Shown here: positions 44,801-53,819 of the stretch, piece after piece
Layout: each line of letters starts with the position of its first letter
Position numbering within the stretch: position 1 is the first letter of the stretch
NCBI GenBank assembly: GCA_017961625.1
Contig: JAGCWY010000080.1
Span: 33,097 to 97,096, forward strand
Origin: Ruminococcus sp.
GTDB lineage: Bacteria > Bacillota > Clostridia > Oscillospirales > Ruminococcaceae
Length of the DNA stretch: 64,000 nt
Direction of reading: 5' to 3'
Position numbers and translations under genes: made by a program
Notes under the pieces: generated by a model
The model's database searches: none
What the model was told of the DNA's origin: nothing
What the model saw: only the letters and a program-made list of their open reading frames with translations

Positions 44801-46138
44801 CAGAGCAACGTCCTCGCGCATAGTCTCCTGAGGTATAGCCTTGCCATTGAAGGGGTCTGTGTCATGACGGTTCACGCCTTTGAGGAGGAGGCGCCTGCCA
44901 TTTATGGTTATGGGCTGCCAGCTGCTTGTAGTGACCCTGTATGAACTGTCGACCTGTGCGCTTGTGAAGTCTATCTCGCGGAAGCCTAGCTGCGTGGACA
45001 GTATCTCCTGTACATTGCCGCCTTCGTCTGTGAGTTTTAACACAAGAGCGTATATATTTGGTGTTTCAGCCGACCACAGCTTCGGGGAACTCACGCCGGT
45101 TTTAAGCACGGCACTGCTGTCTTTGCCGGAGGCAAGGCTGTCAAGCTTGACGGAAGCGCCGTTAAGGATATTGTTTCCTGCCTCGTCGTAAGCCTCTGCG
45201 GAAACGCTCCAGCCGCTCTTTGTACTTTCTGATAGATTGCACAAATCCAACGTTATCTCAAGCTGTGCATCGGTAAAGCTGTCGTCAAGGTCTGTACGAA
45301 CTGTGTAATCTCTTATTTGTACATCGGGAGCACTTACGAGGAAAACATCGCGGAAGATACCGCCGTCGTATATCATGTCCTGATCCTCAAACCATGTACC
45401 GTCGCAGAATTTATGTACCTCAACAGCAAGAGTGTTTTCGCCGTCGGTAAGGTAATCAGTAACGTCAAAGCGATGAGGACTGAAGGTGTCCTCGCTGTAA
45501 CCAACAGACTGTCCGTTGATATAGACATAGTAAGCGGACTCAACGCCGTCGAATTCTATATATATACGTCTGCCGGACTGACGCATTGTATTGTCAACGG
45601 TGAATTTTTTTCGGTATAGACCGACGGGATTATAGTTTGTGGGAGCCTGCGGCACTGGTACATTGCTGTCGTACTTTGCCTGCCAAGGCTCATTGATATT
45701 TGTGTAGATAGAATAGTCAAAGCCCTGACAGGTCCAGCTTTTCGGCAGCTGCACTGTTTTCCAGCCTTGATTTGAAGATGGCTGATAGCCCGGCTTGAAG
45801 CAGCCTGCGTTGATATGGGTCTGAGCCTGCTGGGAGTTCTGTACAACTACAAGATCCCAGTTCTGATCCTCTCCAGTGAGAAGCTGCATATAGTCAGACC
45901 TCTCCCGGGCGTTGTAGTCCCATACAGCATCCACTGCAGTTTTGGTGTCATGATAAGGCACTGGATTACAGGAAGCGGCTTCGCGGTTGACAGCGAATAC
46001 GTCCTCTGCACCGTTTTTTCCGGTCCATTCACTGCCTGTGAATGAAATGCCTGCGGCGTTTGCTGCGACAGGGAAAAGCGTTCCTGCGGATGATACAGCC
46101 GTCATCAGTGCGACAGCTGCTGAAACGATACGTTTCAT
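41843..46138 (-). CDS. GH2 beta-galactosidase with LamG-like module and dockerin
   Basis: 1431 residues, secreted (signal peptide 1-28). A sugar-binding domain (about 110-265) and Ig-like domain precede the GH2 barrel (about 410-700) with KGVNRHDTDPFNG, acid/base Glu in WSIGNEMG and nucleophile Glu in VMCEYDHAMGNS, as in LacZ. Beta-galactosidase small-chain-like domains follow (to about 1090). A LamG/concanavalin-like module (about 1140-1330, AGIYDAENNMLRLYADGK) and a C-terminal dockerin (about 1352-1431) complete it. Substrates are probably galactan or galactosylated side chains. AAAGGAGG ribosome binding site. Confidence 0.92.
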   Translation of the reverse strand: MKRIVSAAVALMTAVSSAGTLFPVAANAAGISFTGSEWTGKNGAEDVFAVNREAASCNPVPYHDTKTAVDAVWDYNARERSDYMQLLTGEDQNWDLVVVQNSQQAQTHINAGCFKPGYQPSSNQGWKTVQLPKSWTCQGFDYSIYTNINEPWQAKYDSNVPVPQAPTNYNPVGLYRKKFTVDNTMRQSGRRIYIEFDGVESAYYVYINGQSVGYSEDTFSPHRFDVTDYLTDGENTLAVEVHKFCDGTWFEDQDMIYDGGIFRDVFLVSAPDVQIRDYTVRTDLDDSFTDAQLEITLDLCNLSESTKSGWSVSAEAYDEAGNNILNGASVKLDSLASGKDSSAVLKTGVSSPKLWSAETPNIYALVLKLTDEGGNVQEILSTQLGFREIDFTSAQVDSSYRVTTSSWQPITINGRRLLLKGVNRHDTDPFNGKAIPQETMREDVALMKKNNINAIRTSHYSNDSYLYWLCNKYGMYVMGETNMECHALQDGRNNDAKALFYELGMDRTETAYKRLKNNPSIVAWSIGNEMGYTGNAGDAGGLFRDMIWYFKKNDSSRPVHSEGQGGSMGVDMGSNMYPNSDAIVNNAGKGKMPYVMCEYDHAMGNSVGALKEYWDVIRSSDNMLGGFIWDWVDQSRAVELPNGSWDYYSESYAKTNLYSDDIKGKYYGYGGDWGDWPNDNSFCENGLVSPDRTPQPELSEVKYQYQSFWFSADASQLEDHQITVYNENNFLNLRDFNVTWTLLKNGIAIKSGVVEDADVAPLTNGTLKIPFEIPGKTAAGDEYYLDMSVKVRNGTELLPVGTEVAWGQIALASSGKTAKYDRGSDAVTIVETPDSFVPTNKNFNFMIEKSTGLLKSYSYRGNTLIAEGPVPNFWRGNVENDTGWGASGEFDAKWRTAMEGAVCDGIDVRELDGGEKMLISHLTLPNAGNTKVDIAYTVHCDGSVDVEFSVDASRSGLGSFIRVGSIMKLPEGAENLSWYGNGPVETFNDRKTNGRQGLWESTVSDMFYPYMKADDCGNLTDVKWIAVQNESKDMSLLISAEGTVEASALHFTPEDLQNADHPYKLDPRKDTILSIDYGSMGTGSATCGQGTLEKYRLPSGRQYSWKYTIIPVPSSSTGEDMTELCAKLRSDGTAVQDKSSNALTVPVSAGARLGHDDNGNYISGSVSIPHNSRLDSALEGKNSFTVEVNVIPTGIQQYNMFAGKGDYSFGLRTETGTIDFFVYAGGEWRSLYYEMDVSANSGWIGKMHQVAGIYDAENNMLRLYADGKMLAEKSTGTMAGVAHSDYNLTLGACPDTGRDSQANFYDMRVYSRALTASELASQNTPNPKYTPDSEYVQLWLDFDNIATPAENDDILYGDANCDGGVDMSDAVLIMQSLANPNKYGLNGTDSRHITQQGQLSGDVDLSVEGITSNDALRIQEYLLGKIDSLAP

Positions 46139-46688
46139 CTGTATTTCCTCCTTTGAGTTTTAATTCCCCCTGCGGAACCGAGTTCCGTTTTACATAGCGG
46201 CAGCTGACAAATAATATTTGTATATCATTTATATTATTGTCCGTAAAGCTACTTGCTATTGTGTTTAATATACCATAAATGTGAATTTTTTGCAACTGTT
46301 TTTTTAAAGAAAAATGGAAAGAGGCTATGATAGTATCATTTAATATGGGATATTACCAAAATGAGACGTTAGCTCTGCGTTATTCTATAATAGGGAAAAT
46401 TGGAACTTATTAAACGGGCACCCATTGAATATTGAAAAAGATACACCTCAGGTGGACTTTTTATCCGGCATTGGACACTAAATCCTGCTTTATTGACTGG
46501 GCTGTGTCATATAATTTCACAGTTCATTAAAAATTACTGCATTATTTTACATAACCAGCGCAGATGTGGACAAAAAAGTATGAAAAATGATACAAATGAA
46601 TATTGCAAAATTATGAATGAGAGTGTATAATATAATGGACAAGGACTGAAGTCCTGAGATCGTGAAAAAAATGACAGGGGGAATTACA
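46139..46688. other. Divergent intergenic region between the GH2 and PL11 genes
   Basis: Minus promoter TTGCAA (46290-46295), 17-bp spacer, TATATT (46267-46272) for GH2. Plus promoter TTGCAA (46603-46608), 17-bp spacer, TATAAT (46626-46631) for PL11. Both genes use the same TTGCAA -35 variant, which may mean shared control. No gene is visible between them. Confidence 0.65.
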
Positions 46689-49439
46689 ATGAACCTAAAC
46701 CTGAAAAAAATTGCGGCTGCTGTTGCCTCTCTCTCAGTTGCTGTAAGCTCAAGCCCGAGTGCTATGCTCACTGCTGATGCTGCCTACGGAGTTGGCGGCA
46801 ATGGCTCTGCCATAATGGAGTACCTCGACCGCGGTATCTACGCTATTAAGTCGGGAAATGGTATGTTCATAAGCTGGCGCTTCAACGCAAACGACGATGA
46901 CAATACCGAGTTTCAGCTCTTCCGCGATGACACTCTCATTTATACCAGCAAGGCGGGGGAAGCGACCAACTACTGGGACGCAAGCGGAAATTCAAGCTCA
47001 AGGTACCGTGTTGATACCATTGTGAACGGCAATGTGGTAAGCTCAGACGGCTGCCATAATACTTCTGGTACGAATTATTTCGACATACCTCTCGATGTTC
47101 CGAGAGGCGGAACTATCAACGGTGAAGCTTATACCTACTCGCCAAACGACTGCTGCGTTGGAGACGTTGACGGCGACGGACAGTACGAGATATTCGTCAA
47201 GTGGGATCCTTCAAACTCCAAGGACAACTCACAGACACATAATGCCGATAAAGGAATTCAGGGCTTTACTGCAAACGTGTATATCGACTGCTATACCATA
47301 GCAGGAAAGAAGCTGTGGCGTATAGACATGGGAAAGAATATCCGCGCTGGTCAGCACTATACACAGCTCGCTGTTGCTGACTTCGACTGCGACGGTAAGG
47401 CAGAGCTTGTAACAAAGACCTGCGATGGCACTGTTGACGGTACGGGAAAGGTCATAGGCAACGGTAATGCAAATTATGTGGACAGTGCAGGTACGGTGCT
47501 TCAGGGACCCGAGTACATGACCCTTTTCGAGGGTGCTACAGGTGCGGCTCTCGATACTATCGAGTTCCCGGTTCTAAGAGGCGACGCTACGAGCACAAGC
47601 GCAAAGAGTACTTGGGGCGATAACTATGGAAACCGCTGCGAGCGTTATAACTGTGCTGTGGCTTATCTTGACGGAGTTCATCCTTCTGTTGTATATGGAA
47701 GAGGATACTATACAAGACTCACTCTTTCTGCTGTAGATGTAGTGAACGGTAAGCTGTCAAAGAAGTGGGTATTCGATACGGGATTCGATTCGAGCAATCC
47801 TGCTTATGGAAACGGTAACCACAACGTAATGGTTGCGGACTTCGATAACGATGGCAGACAGGAGGTCTGCATGGGAGCCTGCGTTATTGATGATAATGGC
47901 AGACTTCTCTGGTCAACAGGAAAGGGGCACGGCGATGCTATGCACGTTGGCGACCTTGATCCTAACCGTGAGGGAATAGAGGTCTTCATCTGCCATGAAT
48001 CAGGTAATTACGGAATTTCTCTCGTTAACGGCAGGAACGGTCAGATAATCTGGCATTACGACGGCGATAAGGATACCGGACGCTGCTGTGCAGACAATAT
48101 AATCTCCGGCAACAGCGGTGCTGAATTCTGGGGCTCAAGACCTGCGTATAATGTGTATGACGTTTCTGGTAAACAAATAGGCAGCAAACAGCCTTCTACC
48201 AACTTCCTTATCTACTGGGACGGCGACCTTGAGCGTGAGCTTCTTGATGATATCAATATAAGCAAAGCAACTGGTATTGATCAGTATCAGAATATCTTTA
48301 CAGCCACAGGTTGTGCTTCAAACAACGGCACAAAGGCTGTTCCCTGTCTTACAGCAGATATCTTCGGCGACTGGCGCGAGGAGCTCGTTCTCAGGACTGA
48401 GGATAATTCAAAGCTTCGTATCTTCTGTACAAATACAGAAACAAAGTACAGGCTAACAACTCTCATGCACGATATGCAGTATCGTATGCAGGTTTGCTGC
48501 GAGCAGTCTTCATACAATCAGCCGCCTCATACGAGCTTCTACCTTGGCACAGAGGCTCAGCTCCCTGCAAAACCTGATGTTAAGCTCAACAATGCTCCTC
48601 CGGAGCCTGTAAACGGAAAGCTCGTCAGGAACTTCCTAGTTAAGGACTACAGCAATTCAGGTTCATGGAAGCTCATGGAGTCCAACAGGACTGGCGGTCT
48701 CATATATGGTGACAGGGACTTTACGTACACATCTCTTCCCTCAGAGCTTGAAAACTGTGAGTACATAATGACTGCCTGCAACTCAAAGAATACGGACAGC
48801 GATCTTGCAGAGTTCACGACCGGTGATAAGACAGAGGTATATGTTCTTGTTGATACAAGGGAGGAGGAAGCTAATTCAGTTCCCTCATGGCTTAGCAGCT
48901 ACACAAGAACAGAACTTAATGCTCAGACAAGCAACGGCGTTACATTCGCTGTATACAAAAAGGCTTTCGAGGCCGGTCAGAAGGTAGTTCTAGGCACCAA
49001 CGGCATGACAGGAAACGTTATCAATTACACTGTTTTTGTAAAGGAGCCGGAGATAGTTACAACGACCACTACCACTACAACAACAACTACTACGACTACA
49101 ACAAGCACTACTACAACGACTTCTGAAACTACGACCACCACAACGACCACTGAGCCGATAACCACCACAACAACCTCTGATGAGCTCACTGTAACAGTAT
49201 GGGGTGATGTGAATTGCGACGGTGAAGTTGATATGTCGGATGCTGTACTCATTATGCAGAGCCTTGCAAACCCGAATAAATACGGCGTTGACGGTTCAGA
49301 CGAAAAGCACGTTTCTGCTCAGGGACTTGCCAACGGCGACGTGGATATTAACAGTAAAGGTATCACGGCTAACGACGCTCTACGCATACAGGAATACCTA
49401 CTGCATAAGTTCGCAAGTCTTGATCCTGCGGCAGAGTAA
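46689..49439 (+). CDS. PL11 rhamnogalacturonan lyase with dockerin
   Basis: 916 residues, secreted (signal peptide to about residue 32). The PL11 beta-propeller domain (about 35-615) shows DRGIYAIKSGNGMFISWR, GDVDGDGQYEIFVKWDPSNS and repeated Asp-rich calcium sites (ADFDCDGKAEL, ADFDNDGRQEV), as in YesW/YesX. It cleaves the rhamnogalacturonan I backbone of pectin by beta-elimination. A smaller domain (about 630-775), a Thr-rich linker and a dockerin (about 845-916) follow. ATG 46689 has AGGGGG before it; an upstream GTG at 46662 has no ribosome binding site. Confidence 0.92.
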   Translation: MNLNLKKIAAAVASLSVAVSSSPSAMLTADAAYGVGGNGSAIMEYLDRGIYAIKSGNGMFISWRFNANDDDNTEFQLFRDDTLIYTSKAGEATNYWDASGNSSSRYRVDTIVNGNVVSSDGCHNTSGTNYFDIPLDVPRGGTINGEAYTYSPNDCCVGDVDGDGQYEIFVKWDPSNSKDNSQTHNADKGIQGFTANVYIDCYTIAGKKLWRIDMGKNIRAGQHYTQLAVADFDCDGKAELVTKTCDGTVDGTGKVIGNGNANYVDSAGTVLQGPEYMTLFEGATGAALDTIEFPVLRGDATSTSAKSTWGDNYGNRCERYNCAVAYLDGVHPSVVYGRGYYTRLTLSAVDVVNGKLSKKWVFDTGFDSSNPAYGNGNHNVMVADFDNDGRQEVCMGACVIDDNGRLLWSTGKGHGDAMHVGDLDPNREGIEVFICHESGNYGISLVNGRNGQIIWHYDGDKDTGRCCADNIISGNSGAEFWGSRPAYNVYDVSGKQIGSKQPSTNFLIYWDGDLERELLDDINISKATGIDQYQNIFTATGCASNNGTKAVPCLTADIFGDWREELVLRTEDNSKLRIFCTNTETKYRLTTLMHDMQYRMQVCCEQSSYNQPPHTSFYLGTEAQLPAKPDVKLNNAPPEPVNGKLVRNFLVKDYSNSGSWKLMESNRTGGLIYGDRDFTYTSLPSELENCEYIMTACNSKNTDSDLAEFTTGDKTEVYVLVDTREEEANSVPSWLSSYTRTELNAQTSNGVTFAVYKKAFEAGQKVVLGTNGMTGNVINYTVFVKEPEIVTTTTTTTTTTTTTTTSTTTTTSETTTTTTTTEPITTTTTSDELTVTVWGDVNCDGEVDMSDAVLIMQSLANPNKYGVDGSDEKHVSAQGLANGDVDINSKGITANDALRIQEYLLHKFASLDPAAE
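49055..49180 (+). repeat. ACN-repeat tract coding a poly-Thr linker
   Basis: A run of Thr codons (ACA/ACT/ACC/ACG mixed) interrupted by Ser, Glu and Pro. It is the linker between the PL11 enzyme and its dockerin, probably O-glycosylated. Confidence 0.85.
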
Positions 49440-49458
49440 TACCAATTTATCTAATTTT

Positions 49459-49486
49459 AAGCTGCACAGAAATGTGCAGCTTTTTT
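49459..49486 (+). terminator. Terminator of the PL11 gene
   Basis: AAGCTGCACA-GAAA-TGTGCAGCTT with six Ts. Confidence 0.88.
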
Positions 49487-49488
49487 GC

Positions 49489-49517
49489 TTGACAACGAGC
49501 GGCAGAAATGTTATTAT
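49489..49517 (+). promoter_or_regulatory. Promoter of the methyltransferase gene
   Basis: TTGACA (49489-49494), 17-bp spacer, extended -10 TGTTATTAT (hexamer 49512-49517). It begins within bases of the PL11 terminator T-run. Confidence 0.75.
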
Positions 49518-49544
49518 ATATTATATTTTGAAAGGGAGAAGAAA

Positions 49545-50336
49545 ATGGATATAGTTAATAAGGACATCGACGGTGGAAAAGCCTTCGACTGGGGAAGGAC
49601 CTCCGAGAATTATGCAAAGTACAGAGATATTTATCCACAGGAGTTCTATGAGGCTCTAGTAAGCAGGGGATTGTGCGTAAAGGGACAGTCAGTTCTTGAT
49701 CTTGGAACAGGTACGGGAGTTATACCGAGAAATATGTACCGCTTCGGAGCTAAGTGGACGGGAAGCGATATTTCGGAAAATCAGATAGAGCAGGCAAAGC
49801 TCCTTGCGGATAAAAGCGGAATGGATATTAATTTCTTTGCTTCTCCGGCGGAAGATATAGATCTTCCAGACAGTACCTTTGATATAGTTACAGCCTGTCA
49901 GTGCTTCTGGTACTTTGATTACAAAAAGCTTGTACCGAAGCTGTGTGAGATTTTGAAGGAAAACGGCGGACTTGTTGTAATGCAGATGGCTTGGCTGCCA
50001 TTCGAGGATCAGATAGCAGGAAAAAGCGAAGAGCTGGTGCTGAAATATAATCCGAAATGGACAGGGGGCGGCTGGACGAGACAGCCTGTATACATAGATG
50101 AAGAGGTGCTTAGAGCCTTTGAGATAACCGAGCGTGTGGAGTTCGACGTGAATGTGCATTTTACCCGTGATAGCTGGAACGGCAGAATGAAAGCCTGCCG
50201 TGGCATTGAGGCTTCACTGAGTAAAGAGGATACAGAAGCGTGGGAGAAGGAGCATAAAGCTCTTCTTAACAGTATAGCTCCAGAGGAGTTCGATGTGTTG
50301 CATTACGTCGCTATGGCAATACTGAAAAAGAAGTAA
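49545..50336 (+). CDS. Class I SAM-dependent methyltransferase
   Basis: 263 residues. Motif I VLDLGTGTGVIPRNMY, acidic loop WTGSDISENQIEQAK, and FDIVTACQCFWYFDYKK identify a Methyltransf_11/25-type enzyme. The substrate is unknown. ATG 49545 is chosen because AAAGGGAG precedes it; the longer frame runs back through the promoter. Confidence 0.85.
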   Translation: MDIVNKDIDGGKAFDWGRTSENYAKYRDIYPQEFYEALVSRGLCVKGQSVLDLGTGTGVIPRNMYRFGAKWTGSDISENQIEQAKLLADKSGMDINFFASPAEDIDLPDSTFDIVTACQCFWYFDYKKLVPKLCEILKENGGLVVMQMAWLPFEDQIAGKSEELVLKYNPKWTGGGWTRQPVYIDEEVLRAFEITERVEFDVNVHFTRDSWNGRMKACRGIEASLSKEDTEAWEKEHKALLNSIAPEEFDVLHYVAMAILKKK

Positions 50337-50341
50337 AAAAA

Positions 50342-50367
50342 GAGAGGCCTTTGCAGACCTCTTTTTT
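50342..50367. terminator. Terminator between the methyltransferase gene and uvrA
   Basis: AGAGG-C-C / GACCTCT stem with a 6-base loop; T-run CTTTTTT on plus and CTTTTTTTTAC on minus. The stem pairs better on the minus strand (U-G instead of C-A). Confidence 0.65.
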
Positions 50368-50368
50368 G

Positions 50369-53191
50369 TTATTTCAGATATTGTTTCAAATACTGTCCTG
50401 TGTAGGATTTTTTACACTGAGCTACTTCCTCGGGAGTGCCTTGCGCAACAACAGTTCCTCCGCCGTCGCCGCCCTCGGGACCTAGGTCAATGATATGATC
50501 TGCGACTTTAATCACGTTGAGATTGTGTTCAATTACAAGGACTGTATTTCCCTGATCAGTAAGCCTTTGCAGTACGTCTATGAGCTTGTGGACGTCAGCA
50601 GTGTGAAGTCCTGTGGTAGGTTCGTCGAGTATATATATAGTGCTTCCTGTAGAGCGTTTGGAAAGCTCGGTGGAGAGCTTTACACGCTGTGCTTCACCAC
50701 CTGAGAGGGTAGTTGCTGGCTGGCCTATCTTGATGTAGCCGAGACCGACCTCCTGTAAGGTTTTCAATTTCTTTTCAATCTTCGGGATATGCTCAAAGAA
50801 CTCTACACCCTCGTCGACTGTCATTTCCAGTACGTCATATATGGACTTGCCCTTGTAGTGTATCTCTAGAGTTTCGCGGTTGTAGCGCTTACCCTTGCAG
50901 ACCTCACATGGAACGTATATATCCGGAAGAAAGTGCATTTCTATCTTGATTATGCCGTCGCCCTCGCAGGCTTCGCAGCGTCCGCCCTTGACGTTGAAGG
51001 AGAATCTTCCACTGCTGTAACCGTGTGCTTTTGCGTCGGGAGTTTTTGCGAACAGGTCGCGTATATCGGTGAATACTCCCGTATATGTGGCAGGATTTGA
51101 TCTTGGAGTGCGTCCGATAGGGGATTGGTCTATGCATATAACCTTGTCGAGATATTCAAGCCCCTCCATAGAGGCAAATTCGCCACATCTTGTCTTTGCG
51201 CGGTTAAGCTTTGCGGCAAGATACTTGTAGATTATCTCGTTGACGAGGGAGGACTTTCCAGAGCCTGAGACGCCTGTGATGCACACAAGCTCACCGAGTG
51301 GTATCTGCACGTCTATGTTGCGCAGGTTGTGCTCAGAAGCTCCGCGGACAGTAAGGAATTTTCCACTTCCACTCCGGCGCTGCTTGGGTATTTCTATCTT
51401 CTTTTTGCCGCTGAGATACTGCCCAGTTATTGAAGTCCTGCATTTTAGAAGTTTTTCCACAGTTCCCGAAAAGACCACCTCACCGCCGTGTATGCCTGCA
51501 CCAGGACCTATATCGACTATATAGTCTGCAGCAAGCATGGTGTCGTCGTCATGCTCCACGACTATTAGAGTGTTTCCTAGGTCACGGAGACGTTTTAGAG
51601 TGGCTATTAGCTTGTCGTTGTCACGCTGGTGAAGTCCTATACTCGGCTCGTCCAGTATATACAGTACTCCTACAAGAGAAGAGCCTATCTGAGTCGCAAG
51701 TCTGATACGCTGGCTCTCTCCGCCTGAGAGAGTACCTGCAGATCTTGAAAGTGTAAGATAATCAAGACCGACACTGCTGAGGAAGCCTAGGCGTTCCTTT
51801 ATCTCCTTGATTATGCGCTCGCCAATGTATGAATCGTGCTCGGAAAGTTCCAGTCCGCTGAAGAAGCGGAGACATTCCTTTACCGAAAGGTCGGTCACTT
51901 CGCTTATATTCTTTCCGCCAACGGTAACTGCAAGGTACTCGTCACGGAGACGTCTGCCCTTGCAGACGGGGCAGTTCACCTCGCTCATATACTCCTCTAT
52001 CTCATTCCTTGACCATTCGCTGGAGGTCTCCTTGTAGCGGCGTTCGAGATTGTTTATAACGCCTTCGAAGGGTGAACGGTAGCTGCCACCGCCAAGGGAT
52101 GTGGGACGTTTCAGTTCAAGAGTCTCATCTCCAGTGCCGTATAGGAAGAGATCAAGTTGTTCCTTGCTGAGTTCCTTTACTGGAATATTTATGGGAACGC
52201 TGTATTTTGTTGATATTGCTTTGTAGTACATTGTGGCTACAGAAGTCTCATCTAGACTGTTCCAGCCTGATGCATTTATAGCACCGCCTTCTATAGAGAG
52301 GTCTGAGTTCGGTATCACTAGCTCTGGATCGATATGGCGGAAAACTCCGAGACCTGTACACTTGGGGCAGGCACCGACCGGATTGTTGAAGGAGAACATT
52401 ACAGGTTCAAGCTCGCCTATACTTATATTATGCTCTGGGCAGGCATAATTTTGAGAGAAGAGTATCTCCTCGCCGTCTATAACGTCGGCTATGGCGAGAC
52501 CGCCGGAAAGGTCGAAAACAGTTTCAAGGCTGTCGGTGATACGTGATTCAATACCATCTTTTATTACGATACGGTCAACGATTATCTCGATGTTATGTTT
52601 CTTGTTTTTGTCAAGCTTTATCTCCTCCGCAAGCTCGTACATTATACCATCGATACGAGCTCTTACAAAGCCTGAGCGCTTCGCGCTTTCTAGTTCCTTT
52701 GTATACTGTCCCTTGCGGTTCCTTACTATGGGAGCAAGGAGCTGGAGCTTAGTGCCTGCCGGCAGAGCCATGAGCGTGTCCACCATCTGGTCTATAGTCT
52801 GCTGGGATATCTCCCTGCCGCAGACAGGACAGTGCGGTATGCCTATCCTTGCATAGAGTAATCTGAGATAATCGTATATCTCTGTTACAGTTCCCACGGT
52901 GGAACGTGGGTTCTTTGAGGTTGTCTTCTGGTCTATGGATATAGCAGGGGATAGTCCTTCTATGCTGTCAACATCGGGCTTTTCCATTTGTCCTAAGAAC
53001 ATTCTCGCGTAGGAGGAAAGGCTTTCCACATAGCGGCGCTGACCGTCAGCGTAAATAGTGTCAAAGGCAAGAGATGACTTGCCTGAGCCGGATAGTCCGG
53101 TCATAACGATAAGACGGTCACGGGGGAGCTCAAGGTCTATATTCTTTAGATTGTTCGCCCTTGCACCCTTTATGATTATTTTATCGGTCAT
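50369..53191 (-). CDS. uvrA: Excinuclease ABC subunit A (UvrA)
   Basis: 940 residues. The damage-recognition ATPase of nucleotide excision repair. Two ABC modules have Walker A GLSGSGKSSL near residue 35 and GVSGSGKSSL near 640. Signature motifs are LSGGESQRIRLA and LSGGEAQRVKL, and zinc modules are CPVCGREI, CPVCKGRR and CEACEGDG...CEVCKGKR. Divergent from the GNAT gene, sharing a back-to-back promoter region. uvrB is not in the window. Confidence 0.98.
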   Translation of the reverse strand: MTDKIIIKGARANNLKNIDLELPRDRLIVMTGLSGSGKSSLAFDTIYADGQRRYVESLSSYARMFLGQMEKPDVDSIEGLSPAISIDQKTTSKNPRSTVGTVTEIYDYLRLLYARIGIPHCPVCGREISQQTIDQMVDTLMALPAGTKLQLLAPIVRNRKGQYTKELESAKRSGFVRARIDGIMYELAEEIKLDKNKKHNIEIIVDRIVIKDGIESRITDSLETVFDLSGGLAIADVIDGEEILFSQNYACPEHNISIGELEPVMFSFNNPVGACPKCTGLGVFRHIDPELVIPNSDLSIEGGAINASGWNSLDETSVATMYYKAISTKYSVPINIPVKELSKEQLDLFLYGTGDETLELKRPTSLGGGSYRSPFEGVINNLERRYKETSSEWSRNEIEEYMSEVNCPVCKGRRLRDEYLAVTVGGKNISEVTDLSVKECLRFFSGLELSEHDSYIGERIIKEIKERLGFLSSVGLDYLTLSRSAGTLSGGESQRIRLATQIGSSLVGVLYILDEPSIGLHQRDNDKLIATLKRLRDLGNTLIVVEHDDDTMLAADYIVDIGPGAGIHGGEVVFSGTVEKLLKCRTSITGQYLSGKKKIEIPKQRRSGSGKFLTVRGASEHNLRNIDVQIPLGELVCITGVSGSGKSSLVNEIIYKYLAAKLNRAKTRCGEFASMEGLEYLDKVICIDQSPIGRTPRSNPATYTGVFTDIRDLFAKTPDAKAHGYSSGRFSFNVKGGRCEACEGDGIIKIEMHFLPDIYVPCEVCKGKRYNRETLEIHYKGKSIYDVLEMTVDEGVEFFEHIPKIEKKLKTLQEVGLGYIKIGQPATTLSGGEAQRVKLSTELSKRSTGSTIYILDEPTTGLHTADVHKLIDVLQRLTDQGNTVLVIEHNLNVIKVADHIIDLGPEGGDGGGTVVAQGTPEEVAQCKKSYTGQYLKQYLK

Positions 53192-53267
53192 AAAAACTCC
53201 TTCTTGATGATGCTGAGTATAATGCGGTAGTCAGTTTGAAAAAACTGCCATCTGCACAATCAAATAC

Positions 53268-53329
53268 ATTATATCATGCTATGAATGCAATTTCAAGATG
53301 TTGACATATCTTTATTTTTGCCTTATAAT
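53268..53329. promoter_or_regulatory. Back-to-back divergent promoters for uvrA and the GNAT gene
   Basis: Plus: TTGACA (53301-53306), 17 bp, TATAAT (53324-53329). Minus: TTGAAA (53291-53296), 17 bp, TATAAT (53268-53273). The two -35 boxes are only 4 bp apart, so polymerases should exclude each other. No LexA-type box is evident. Confidence 0.78.
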
Positions 53330-53354
53330 ACCATTTATGAAGGAGATGAATGCA

Positions 53355-53819
53355 ATGGATATAAGAAAGGCAGAGGAAACGGAGGCATCCCTGATAAAAG
53401 AGATGACTCACAGGACTATATCAGCTGTTTATCCACATTATTATCCTGAGGGAGCAGTAAAGTTCTTCCTTGAACATCATTCTGCGGAAAAAATCATTCG
53501 TGATATAAGAGCAGGTGAGGTCTATCTCATCAAAGATGATAATGGACAGCCTGTCGGTACGGTCACTGTTAACGGGCATGAGATAAACCGCCTCTTCGTG
53601 CTGCCAGAGTTTCAGGGAAATGGTTTTGGTGGAAGGCTCATAACCTTTGCAGAGGAGCTGATAGCTGAAAACTACAGTGAAGCAGAGCTCAGCGCTTCTT
53701 TCCCTGCTAAGGCGATATATCTTAAAAAGGGATACAGTGGCGTGGAATTTCACAGCATACTCACTGAAAACGGCGATTATCTTTGTTATGACTACATGAA
53801 AAAGAAGCTTCGCCCATGA
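53355..53819 (+). CDS. GNAT N-acetyltransferase
   Basis: 154 residues. MDIRKAEETEASLIKEMTHRTISAVYP opens the fold; the acetyl-CoA loop is LFVLPEFQGNGFGGRL. It resembles small GNAT enzymes that end in a YLKKGY type helix. The substrate is unknown. ATG 53355 lies 10 bases after AAGGAG. Its stop overlaps the next start (ATGA at 53816). Confidence 0.87.
   Translation: MDIRKAEETEASLIKEMTHRTISAVYPHYYPEGAVKFFLEHHSAEKIIRDIRAGEVYLIKDDNGQPVGTVTVNGHEINRLFVLPEFQGNGFGGRLITFAEELIAENYSEAELSASFPAKAIYLKKGYSGVEFHSILTENGDYLCYDYMKKKLRP

Noticed and set aside
49055..49180. Minus-strand Val-rich frame opposite the poly-Thr linker
   Set aside because: It is the complement of repeated ACN codons in a clear PL11-dockerin gene.
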